DNA of 64,000 nucleotides from Paraburkholderia sp. HP33-1. GTDB taxonomy: Bacteria > Pseudomonadota > Gammaproteobacteria > Burkholderiales > Burkholderiaceae. The DNA is taken from positions 496,001-560,000 of the forward strand of contig NZ_JAJEJR010000002.1 in the NCBI RefSeq assembly GCF_021390595.1, read 5' to 3'. The notes beneath the pieces are model-generated. The model was not told the origin of the DNA. It was given only the letters and a program-made list of their open reading frames with translations, and made no database searches. Every line of letters starts with the position of its first letter. The stretch's first letter is position 1. Both the position numbers and the translations under genes were made by a program. This document shows, in pieces, positions 44,009-51,095 of this stretch.

Positions 44009-44895
44009 AGAAGGCGTCGACGGTGCTGTCGGTCTCGCATCGCACTACTTACCATTACTCGACGTATGTCGAAACCGCGCAGCATCTGGCGACGATCCGG
44101 CCGCTTGCGTGTCCGTGGCAACGTGTGATCTCGCGCAGCGAGCGGATCGAGCCGCAGCCGTCGTATCAGCATAGCCGTATCGACGCGTTCGGCAACGACG
44201 TGCTGTACTTCGCGCTCGATACACCGCACGAGCGCCTGCAGCTCGTCAGCGAAACCACGGTCGCGCTGACGCCGCGCTGGACCGACCTCGATGCCGAGGC
44301 CACCCCCCAGTGGGAAACCGTGGCCGAGGCGCTGCGGTTTCGCGTGGGCGGCGCGTTCCGTGCGGAGGCGGAGTATTGCTTCGCGTCGCCGAATATCACG
44401 CTGCGGCCGGCGCTGCGCGCCTATGCGTTGCCGAGCTTCACGCCCGGCCGGCCGCTCGTCGCGGGCGCGATCGATCTGATGCGTCGGATTCACGAGGACT
44501 TCGCGTACAAGCCGTCGGCAACGCTGTTCGATACGCCGGCCGAACGCGCGTTCGAACTGAAGAGCGGCGTGTGTCAGGATTTCGCGCAGGTGATGATCGG
44601 CTGTTTGCGTTCGCTCGGTTTGCCCGCGCGCTACGTCAGCGGCTATCTGCGCAACGATCCGCCGCCGGGCCACCCACGGCTGATTGGCGCGGATGCTTCG
44701 CATGCGTGGGTGTCGGTGCATTGTCCGGCCAGCGGCTGGATCGATCTCGATCCGACCAACGACGTGCTCGCCGATGTCGATCATGTGACGCTTGCGATCG
44801 GGCGCGATTACAGCGATGTGTCGTTGCTGCGCGGGACGATTCTTGGCGGCGGCGCGCATCGCATGGAAGTGGGAGTCACGGTACTGGAGTTGTGA
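44005..44895 (+). CDS. Transglutaminase-like cysteine protease
   Basis: 296 residues from ATG at 44005, which overlaps the stop of the ATP-grasp gene (ATGA). A beta-rich N-terminal domain (SVSHRTTYHYSTYVETAQHLATIRP) precedes a papain-like core with Cys190 in SGVCQDFAQ, His233 in ASHAWVSV and Asp249 in IDLDPTND, a complete triad. It is a COG1305 protein of the kind that always travels with permuted ATP-grasp and alpha-E proteins. It is cytoplasmic, with no signal peptide. It may hydrolyse or transfer the product of the amidoligases. Confidence 0.9.
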   Translation: MKKASTVLSVSHRTTYHYSTYVETAQHLATIRPLACPWQRVISRSERIEPQPSYQHSRIDAFGNDVLYFALDTPHERLQLVSETTVALTPRWTDLDAEATPQWETVAEALRFRVGGAFRAEAEYCFASPNITLRPALRAYALPSFTPGRPLVAGAIDLMRRIHEDFAYKPSATLFDTPAERAFELKSGVCQDFAQVMIGCLRSLGLPARYVSGYLRNDPPPGHPRLIGADASHAWVSVHCPASGWIDLDPTNDVLADVDHVTLAIGRDYSDVSLLRGTILGGGAHRMEVGVTVLEL

Positions 44896-44972
44896 TGGCG
44901 AATGCGGTTCGTTCCCGGAATTCGACTCAGTTCGGCCATAATGTCGAAAACGTCGCCGGAGTTCACCCCGCT

Positions 44973-45203
44973 ATGAAGTCCCTCTGCTTCGCAGCAGTTC
45001 TCGTCGTTCTCACTGCCGGCTGCACTTCGACCTCGTCGCCGGCGAATCCACAGACGGCGTACGCTACGGACACCTACATGCTGCACGCTCCCGACTCCGC
45101 ATCAAGACCACCGAGACTCACCGTCGGCACCAGCTATTCCGACACGCAACTGATTCTGCCGTGGTTCCTCAACGACATCATCAACTTCGTCAACTATCGC
45201 TAG
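44973..45203 (+). CDS. Small lipoprotein
   Basis: 76 residues from ATG at 44973. MKSLCFAAVLVVLTAGC is a lipoprotein signal with the lipobox LTAGC. The mature part is Ser/Pro/Thr-rich, then SYSDTQLILPWFLNDIINFVNYR. The family was not recognised. The gene ends 14 bases inside the tail-to-tail LysR gene. It follows the transglutaminase operon by 77 bases and may be its last gene. Confidence 0.6.
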   Translation: MKSLCFAAVLVVLTAGCTSTSSPANPQTAYATDTYMLHAPDSASRPPRLTVGTSYSDTQLILPWFLNDIINFVNYR

Positions 45204-46122
45204 GCATCGATCGCGTCGTGCGGCTCTTCACATGATCGATGAACGCACGCAGCTTCGGCATGATCTGGCGGCGGCTCGGATAGTAGAGAAACACGCCCGG
45301 GACCATCGGCGCGTACGGCTCCAGAACCTGCACCAGCTTTCCCGTTCGCAATCCCTCGGCGGTCATCGGCTCGGGTAGCTGGGCAAGGCCAATGCCTTCG
45401 ATCGCCGCGCCCAGCATGCTCGGATAATCGCTGGCGATGAAAGGACCGGAGACAGCGATCTCGATCGGCTGGCCGTTGTCGTTGAACGACCACAACGCGA
45501 GCGCGCCGCTGGAGCGTCGCCAGCGAAGGCATGCATGCTCGCGCAGATCATCCAGGTGCTCGGGGCGGCCGCGTGACGCGAAATAGCCGGGACTGCCGAC
45601 GACGACAAAGCGGAACGGCGCCGAGAGCGGCACCGCGACCATGTCGGCGGCGACGAACTGACCCAGCCGGATGCCGGCGTCGAAGCCTTCCGTCGCGAGG
45701 TCGATCAACTCCTTGCTGGCCGCGACTTCCACCTCGACCTCGGGATTGGCCTTGCAGAACGACGCGATCAGCGGCTCCAGCAGGATCGGCACGACCGCAC
45801 GCGGTACGGAAAGACGCAACAGGCCGGACGGTCGTTCGCCGAGTCCGCGCGCCACCTCGCTGGCGGCGACGAGTTCCTCGAAAGCCGGCTTGGCGCGAGC
45901 CAGAAAGCGCTCGCCGGCCTCGGTCAAGCCGACGCTGCGCGTGGTGCGGATGAACAGCGTCGCGCCGATGCGGGCTTCGAGCACACGCACCGCCTGACTG
46001 ACGGCCGACGGCGTCACGCCGAGTTGCGCGGCGGCGCCGCGAAAACTGCGCTGCTCGGCAACGCTGAGGAAGACCTCGACGCCATCGAGCGCGCCCTGCC
46101 TGACCGTGAAGTTCTGCTTCAT
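45190..46122 (-). CDS. LysR family transcriptional regulator
   Basis: 310 residues. The N-terminal winged helix is clear (GVEVFLSVAEQRSFRGAAAQLGVTPSAVSQAVRVLEARIGATLFIRTTRSVGLTEAGERFLA), followed by a two-lobed ligand-binding domain (residues 90-295) with ELIDLATEGFDAGIRLGQF, a sequence common in the CrgA-like group. It is divergent from a membrane protein gene at 46222, with 99 bases between, so it probably controls that gene and itself. Confidence 0.88.
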   Translation of the reverse strand: MKQNFTVRQGALDGVEVFLSVAEQRSFRGAAAQLGVTPSAVSQAVRVLEARIGATLFIRTTRSVGLTEAGERFLARAKPAFEELVAASEVARGLGERPSGLLRLSVPRAVVPILLEPLIASFCKANPEVEVEVAASKELIDLATEGFDAGIRLGQFVAADMVAVPLSAPFRFVVVGSPGYFASRGRPEHLDDLREHACLRWRRSSGALALWSFNDNGQPIEIAVSGPFIASDYPSMLGAAIEGIGLAQLPEPMTAEGLRTGKLVQVLEPYAPMVPGVFLYYPSRRQIMPKLRAFIDHVKSRTTRSMPSDS

Positions 46123-46221
46123 AGCCTGTCAACATTGTGAGGAATAGTCACTCGCGCGAGACGATGGTACACCTAACACCTGCGTGTCCAACGCGCGTCC
46201 AACATTTGATTAGGAGGCACC

Positions 46222-46755
46222 ATGTCACCGCGGCTTCTGTTCCAGTTGCACCTCGTTTTGGGCTATGTCGCCTGGCTGCTGTGCTTCGGCACCTACGTGT
46301 GGCCGAAGCTCAAGTCGATGGCTCCATTCGACGCGCAACGCGCGATCGCCACGTTGCACAGCTTCCGCTTCTTCGGGCTCGCCTTCCTGTTGCCTGGTGT
46401 CGTCAGTCCGCAGCTGTCCGCGAGCTTCGCCGCGTTCGCTGCCTATGGGGATTTCGCCACGGGCGTGCTGGCGCTGCTGGCGTTGCTGACGGCCCGGATA
46501 CGTCCGCTTTTCTGGTCGTTCGTCGTTGCTTTCAATCTTGTTGGTACGACCGATCTCGTCGTCGACTACTACCACGCGGTAGCGGTCGATCTGCCTGCAC
46601 GTCCAGGCGATCTGGGCGCCTTGTACGCGATTCCGATCATTTATGTGCCGGTGCTGGCGATCACGCATGTTGCCGCCTTCTATCTGATGTTGCGCCCTCG
46701 GCTGAAGCGGTTGCACGCTGTTCCTTCCCTCGGCCGTGACGTTTCCCAGATGTAG
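46222..46755 (+). CDS. Integral membrane protein, five segments
   Basis: 177 residues from ATG at 46222, with TTAGGAGG upstream. Hydrophobic segments lie near residues 5-25, 46-66, 74-92, 98-116 and 137-158. Charged TARIRPLFWSF and YYHAVAVDLPARPGD form loops. It resembles the general hypothetical membrane proteins controlled by divergent LysR regulators. No named family was recognised. Confidence 0.65.
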   Translation: MSPRLLFQLHLVLGYVAWLLCFGTYVWPKLKSMAPFDAQRAIATLHSFRFFGLAFLLPGVVSPQLSASFAAFAAYGDFATGVLALLALLTARIRPLFWSFVVAFNLVGTTDLVVDYYHAVAVDLPARPGDLGALYAIPIIYVPVLAITHVAAFYLMLRPRLKRLHAVPSLGRDVSQM

Positions 46756-47028
46756 CTTGCTTCACCTGCCGCAGTTCGGCCACCTAACGAAGAATCCGAT
46801 CAACATCGAGCGACGTTTTTACGCCTTCCACCTGCGTTATGCTGTCGGTCGTCGAGTCGATGCTCGCGGCCTGAACGAAGCAGGTGCGCAAACCCGGCCT
46901 GATGCGGCCGGGTGGTACCCTTCACTGGCACTTCCGGCTTTCGAGCATGCGACCTGATTCTCGCGTCCCTTCACCCGGCAACGAGAGCAGACGCCCGGAA
47001 CAACCACCGAACCCAGCGAGGTGCCGAC

Positions 47029-47841
47029 GTGAAATACTGGATGCTATTGCTGCCGCTCGTTCTCGCCGCCTGCGCACAGACACCCGAAGTGACAACGCCG
47101 GCGCCAGCGGCGACTACGGCCGCCGCGAACCCCGCGTCGCCGACCGGCACCGATCTGTTGACCCGGTACCATTGGCAACTGAACAACGCGATCGATAGCA
47201 ATGGCACGCACATCGATGCGCTGTTCGTCCGCCCGGACAAGCCAGTGCAACTCGACTTCAGTCCGTACCGGATCACCGTCGTCAATGGCTGCAATAGCAT
47301 GGGAGCGGGTTACACCGTCAGGAAAGGGTATTTGCAGATCGGCCCGATGGTCAGCACGATGATGGCTTGCCCCGATCCCGCGCTAGCCGCACTCGACGAT
47401 GCGATCTCGCAGCGTGTGCGGGGCAGCGTCAACGTGAACCTGCTTGCGCGTGACAACGCGGCGAGCTTGCAACTGGTCACTGATAGCGGCGACACGCTGA
47501 GCTTCACCGGCGTGCCTACGGCCGAGATGCGCTACGGCGGTCCCGGTCAAATAGCGTTTCTTGAAGTGGCGGCGCAGCCCGTGCCGTGCAACCATCCGTC
47601 GATGCCCAACGCGCAATGTCTGCTCGTGCGCGAACGCTTCTTCGACGAGCAGGGTCTCGCAACCGGCACGCCTGGACCGTGGCAACCGTTGAGTCAGGAT
47701 ATCGAAGGTTATACGCACACGCCGGGTATCCGAAACGTGGTGCGCGTGAAGCGTTTCACGATCAGGAACCCGCCTGCCGACGGGCCGTCGATCGCTTATG
47801 TGCTCGATCTGATCGTTGAATCGGAGAAGGTGGGGCAGTAA
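47029..47841 (+). CDS. META/HslJ-type lipoprotein with DUF4377-like domain
   Basis: 270 residues from a GTG at 47029, preceded by GCGAGG; no ATG fits the signal peptide. MKYWMLLLPLVLAAC is a lipoprotein signal. Residues about 40-160 are a META domain (YHWQLNNAID, NGCNSMGAGYTVRKGYLQIGPMVSTMMACPDPALAALDD, TLSFTGV) like HslJ, and residues 170-270 match the DUF4377 pattern (EVAAQPVPCNHPSMPNAQCLLVRERFFDEQG, WQPLSQDIEGYTHTPGIRNVVRVKRF). These are envelope stress proteins of unknown mechanism. Confidence 0.85.
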   Translation: MKYWMLLLPLVLAACAQTPEVTTPAPAATTAAANPASPTGTDLLTRYHWQLNNAIDSNGTHIDALFVRPDKPVQLDFSPYRITVVNGCNSMGAGYTVRKGYLQIGPMVSTMMACPDPALAALDDAISQRVRGSVNVNLLARDNAASLQLVTDSGDTLSFTGVPTAEMRYGGPGQIAFLEVAAQPVPCNHPSMPNAQCLLVRERFFDEQGLATGTPGPWQPLSQDIEGYTHTPGIRNVVRVKRFTIRNPPADGPSIAYVLDLIVESEKVGQ

Positions 47842-47850
47842 TGCTTGAAA

Positions 47851-47877
47851 CGTGCCGCCAACCACGTTGGCGGCACG
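47851..47877. terminator. Perfect 12-bp hairpin between convergent genes
   Basis: CGTGCCGCCAAC-CAC-GTTGGCGGCACG. It lies nine bases past the META gene stop and before the convergent gene ending at 47895. On the minus strand it is followed by TTTC. A shared terminator without a long T-run. Confidence 0.6.
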
Positions 47878-47894
47878 GCTCCCCGCCTGCGACA

Positions 47895-48185
47895 TCATCC
47901 CTTATGAATCAGCCGCCCGAGCGGCGCGAGCGGTCCCACCGGCAGGTACTCGTACTTCATCAGCCCGTCAGCCACGAGCGGCAATGCATTGAGTATTGCC
48001 TTGGCTTCGTCGACCGACTCGACGTTCATCAGAAAAATGGGCCCGGCCTGGTCGCGGAACCAGAACTGCTCGACCTTGCTGTCGAGATAAAGCTGGAGCG
48101 TGGCCGGCACCTCGTGGGGCAGGTGCTGCTGGAGCTTGTCGGGAGTGAGGGTCGGTTGCGCGGATGCGATGGCGAAAACTTTCAT
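47895..48185 (-). CDS. YciI/muconolactone isomerase-like small protein
   Basis: 96 residues from ATG at 48185, six bases after AGGAGG; a second ATG three bases earlier is too close. Features of the ferredoxin-like dimeric alpha-beta barrel superfamily are seen: MKVFAIASAQPTLTPDKLQQHLPHEVPATLQLYLDSKVEQFWFRDQAGPIFLMNVESVDEAKAILNALPLV. Such proteins are small enzymes or ligand binders. It is divergent from a GlxA-type regulator, 110 bases away, which may control it. Confidence 0.75.
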   Translation of the reverse strand: MKVFAIASAQPTLTPDKLQQHLPHEVPATLQLYLDSKVEQFWFRDQAGPIFLMNVESVDEAKAILNALPLVADGLMKYEYLPVGPLAPLGRLIHKG

Positions 48186-48267
48186 CATTGACCTCCTGGG
48201 TCGACGTCGGTTGCGGTGTACAACGGGGTTCACTGTAGCCCTCGGCCGGAAAAAGCTGTATCGTCGG

Positions 48268-48290
48268 AAATGACAACTTTAGGGTCATTT
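48268..48290. promoter_or_regulatory. Inverted repeat overlapping the regulator's ribosome site
   Basis: AAATGAC (48268-48274) and GTCATTT (48284-48290) form an inverted repeat five bases before the ATG at 48296 and over AGGG, the only ribosome-site candidate. It could be an autorepressor site or a regulatory hairpin. Confidence 0.45.
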
Positions 48291-48295
48291 ACGCC

Positions 48296-49261
48296 ATGCG
48301 AATCGCTGTGCTCGCCTTGCAGGGGCTGTTCGACACTGGCCTCACCGTCATGCTCGACGCCTTCTCCCTCGCCAACCGGTTCGCGGCCGCGAAGATGGGC
48401 GGGCGGTCGCACTTCGAACTGTCGGTCGTCGGCGTGCGCAAGAAGGTCCGCTCGGGGCAGGGGCTGGCCATACCCGTGCAAGCGATCACCCCGGACCTGA
48501 AGCCGGACTGGGTGATCGTTCCCGCGCTTAGTACCGGCACGCCGGACCAACTCGTGCCGGCGCTCGAACGGCCGGATGTGCGCGACGCCGGGGCGCAAAT
48601 GCTGGCGTGGCACGCACAGGGCGCGCTGATCGCCGCGTCGTGCATCGGCACGTTCCTCGTCGCGGAAACTGGACTCCTCGATCATCGCGAAGCGACCACG
48701 ACCTGGTTTCTGGGTCCATTGTTCCGGCAACGCTATCCGACGGTATTGCTCAACGAGTCGCGCATGCTGGTGCCATCGGATATCGGTGTGACGGCGGGCG
48801 CGGCGATGGGGCACCTCGATCTCGCGCTGTGGTTGATCCGCCGTGCGAGCCCCGAGCTGGCCACGCTGGTGTCGCGCTACCTGCTCGCCGACCTGCGCTC
48901 ATCGCAGGCGCCGTACATCATCCCCAACCATCTCGCGCAGGCCGATCCGCTGATTCAGCGTTTCGAGCGATGGGCGCGCGATCATCTGAAGGAAGGGTTC
49001 TCGCTGCAGCACGCGGCGGCCGCATTGGCGACGAGCGCGCGCACACTTCAGCGTCGCTGCCAGGACGTGCTCGGCAAATCGCCGTTGGCCTACTTTCAGG
49101 ACCTGCGTGTCGAGTACGCGCGGTCACTGCTGCATGGCAGCGGCCTCGGCGTCGACGCGATTGCGGCCGAGGTTGGTTATGTCGATGGAGCCACGTTGCG
49201 GACGCTGTTGCGCCAACGGCTCGGCAAAGGCGTGCGCGATCTGCGTGCGGATTTGCGTTGA
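48296..49261 (+). CDS. GlxA-type regulator (DJ-1/PfpI domain plus AraC HTH)
   Basis: 321 residues. Residues 1-200 follow the GATase1/DJ-1 fold (IAVLALQGLFDTGLTVMLDAFSLANRF, PDWVIVPALSTGTPDQL, GALIAASCIGTFLVAETGLLDHREATTTWFL), with Cys in ASCIGTFL at the nucleophile-elbow place. Residues 225-315 are an AraC-type DNA-binding domain (LQHAAAALATSARTLQRRCQDVLGKSPLAYFQDLRVEYARSLLH, IAAEVGYVDGATLRTLLRQRLG). It probably senses a small amine or aldehyde. It is divergent from the YciI-like gene. Confidence 0.88.
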   Translation: MRIAVLALQGLFDTGLTVMLDAFSLANRFAAAKMGGRSHFELSVVGVRKKVRSGQGLAIPVQAITPDLKPDWVIVPALSTGTPDQLVPALERPDVRDAGAQMLAWHAQGALIAASCIGTFLVAETGLLDHREATTTWFLGPLFRQRYPTVLLNESRMLVPSDIGVTAGAAMGHLDLALWLIRRASPELATLVSRYLLADLRSSQAPYIIPNHLAQADPLIQRFERWARDHLKEGFSLQHAAAALATSARTLQRRCQDVLGKSPLAYFQDLRVEYARSLLHGSGLGVDAIAAEVGYVDGATLRTLLRQRLGKGVRDLRADLR

Positions 49262-49310
49262 AGGCTGGCAGCGCGCTGCCATTGGCTGAGATCCTTTCAC
49301 GAGACGCTCC

Positions 49311-50063
49311 TCAACTGACATTGAAATGCACGCGGATGTCCTGCGTGCTTTCGACGGGCCGGCCATCGTGCAGCGCGGGGAAAAAGCGCCAGCGCCGCAA
49401 CGTGTCGAGCAGAAGCTGATTGAGGCGGGGGGTCGGCGTTGCCTGAATGAGTTCGACATCGACCGAGCCATCCACGTGGATCGTGAAGCGCGCGGTCGCG
49501 ACCGTTTGATAGGCCTGCCCGCGCAAGTCGTCTGGCAGGGACGGTAGCGGTTGCGAAATGGAGCGGGCGGCGGTGTTGGCGGTTGTCGAAGCCGCCGGCG
49601 CCGCGGCGTTCTGCGCGGTCGATTGCTGCGATCCTGCGATGGCCGTTTGTTCGGACGGCTCATCTTGCGACGGGCGTTGTGTCGAACTCGCAACCGGTGC
49701 GACCGGCGCGGACGGCGCCGCGGCGGCGGGCGTCTTCAGCGTCTGTGTCCTGGTCGGCACAGGCGCCATCGCGCGATGCCCTGATGTGCGCGATGGCGTC
49801 TGCGCATGAGGTAGCGCCTGATCCGCTGGAGCCGCCGCCGGAGTTTGCGGCCCACGAGAGTCAGGCGGCGCAGGTTCGTCGAGCACGACCACGCGCATAT
49901 CCAGTGGGGCAGGCGGCGGGGCCGGCCGGTTCGACTTCAGCAATCCGGAAGACAGCGCAGCCAGCGCCAGCAGCCAGATACCTAGCGCGACCAGACCAGC
50001 GATGGCGGTACGCAGCGTCCCCACCCCGTGCTCCTCTAGCGGCTCGCGGCAACCTTTAATCAC
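49311..50063 (-). CDS. tonB: TonB energy transducer
   Basis: 250 residues if the GTG at 50063 overlapping the ExbD stop is used; an alternative GTG at 50024 has a better GAGGAG site and would shorten the N-terminus by 13 residues. One membrane anchor (AIAGLVALGIWLLALAALSSGLL) is followed by a Pro/Ala/Thr-rich spacer (residues 45-170) and a TonB C-terminal domain (LRGQAYQTVATARFTIHVDGSVDVELIQATPTPRLNQLLLDTLRRWRFFPA). It carries proton-motive force energy to the receptor encoded upstream. Confidence 0.85.
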   Translation of the reverse strand: MIKGCREPLEEHGVGTLRTAIAGLVALGIWLLALAALSSGLLKSNRPAPPPAPLDMRVVVLDEPAPPDSRGPQTPAAAPADQALPHAQTPSRTSGHRAMAPVPTRTQTLKTPAAAAPSAPVAPVASSTQRPSQDEPSEQTAIAGSQQSTAQNAAAPAASTTANTAARSISQPLPSLPDDLRGQAYQTVATARFTIHVDGSVDVELIQATPTPRLNQLLLDTLRRWRFFPALHDGRPVESTQDIRVHFNVS

Positions 50064-50454
50064 GATGCACGGCGATCAGAAAGTGTTCGGCCCCCGCGCG
50101 TCGGGCCGCGAGCATCGCCTGCACGACCGCGCCGTGACCGGCGTGATCGTCGGCCGTGATGACGACGTTGCCGTCCGCGCGCAGAAGGCGCTTTACTTCG
50201 GGCTCGATCTGATCCGCGGGAACGACATGGCGATTGACCGCGACCTCGTCGTTGCCACTTACCGATATCGTCAGCGGCTCGCTCGCGCTGATCGGCTGTG
50301 CGCGTCCCGAAGGCAGGTTGATCCGCACTGCGTCCAGCCGCTGCATCGCCAGCGAGGCGAGCATGAACGTCGCAAGTAGAAAGAACATCACGTCGATCAT
50401 CGGAATGATTTCGATGCGGCCGCGCCGCGAGGTGCGCGAGCGTTTGAGTTTCAT
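50056..50454 (-). CDS. exbD: ExbD-type protein
   Basis: 132 residues: a short cytoplasmic basic start (MKLKRSRTSRRGRIEIIPMIDVMFFLL), one membrane helix with the essential aspartate in PMIDVMF, then a periplasmic domain. It overlaps the exbB stop by four bases and the tonB start by eight. With ExbB and TonB it forms the inner-membrane proton-driven motor for the receptor at 51096. Confidence 0.9.
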   Translation of the reverse strand: MKLKRSRTSRRGRIEIIPMIDVMFFLLATFMLASLAMQRLDAVRINLPSGRAQPISASEPLTISVSGNDEVAVNRHVVPADQIEPEVKRLLRADGNVVITADDHAGHGAVVQAMLAARRAGAEHFLIAVHRD

Positions 50455-51074
50455 CCGCGCTCTCCCCGCGCCTCGTGTTGCAGGCGCAGCGCGCTGAGGC
50501 GCGCGTTGGCGAACAGTTCGAGTTCATCCATCAGACGCTCAAGCCGCCGTGAAAAATAGTTGAACGCGAACAGCGCGAGAACCGCGACGATCAATCCGAT
50601 CGCAGTCGCTACCAGCGACTGTGCTACCCCGCCCGTGACACCACCCGGATCGACGAGCCCATTGCCGCCGAACAGCTGGAAGGATTTCATCATCCCGACG
50701 ATCGTGCCGAGCAAGCCGAGCAGCGGCGCCGCCGTGACGATCGTCTCGAGCAGCCACAAACCGCGGCCCATATCGCGCTCGATCTGTGAGGCGACAGATT
50801 GTGCCGACGCCTCGCGCAGCCATAGCGGCGAGTCCGACTCGGGCAGCCACGGCGCGGCCATGCGCCGGAACGCGTGATGCGGGGCGAGATCTTCGAGACG
50901 GTTGTCATCGCCTGACGTGGGTTGCCAAAGACGCGCCGGCGCGCTTGCGAAGCGGGCGAATACATAGGCCCGCTCGATGATGATCGTCAATGCGAGCACG
51001 CCGAGCAAGCTGAGCGGATACATGATCCATCCGCCGGTGCGCATCGCCGCGATAAAGTCTGTCCATTCCTGCAT
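50451..51074 (-). CDS. exbB: ExbB/TolQ-type proton channel protein
   Basis: 207 residues with three membrane segments: near residues 14-34 (WIMYPLSLLGVLALTIIIERAYVF), 108-128 (LWLLETIVTAAPLLGLLGTIVGMMKSF) and 148-172 (GVAQSLVATAIGLIVAVLALFAFNYF). The APLLGLLGTV.GM and TAIGL motifs are the MotA/TolQ/ExbB signature. It starts 21 bases after the receptor gene and overlaps exbD by four. Confidence 0.92.
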   Translation of the reverse strand: MQEWTDFIAAMRTGGWIMYPLSLLGVLALTIIIERAYVFARFASAPARLWQPTSGDDNRLEDLAPHHAFRRMAAPWLPESDSPLWLREASAQSVASQIERDMGRGLWLLETIVTAAPLLGLLGTIVGMMKSFQLFGGNGLVDPGGVTGGVAQSLVATAIGLIVAVLALFAFNYFSRRLERLMDELELFANARLSALRLQHEARGERG

Positions 51075-51095
51075 GATGGTTCTCCCAGCCGTCGA

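Noticed and set aside
49267..49280. GGCAGCGCGCTGCC palindrome after the GlxA-type gene
   Set aside because: Too short a hairpin with no loop or T-run; GC-rich palindromes of this size are expected by chance here.
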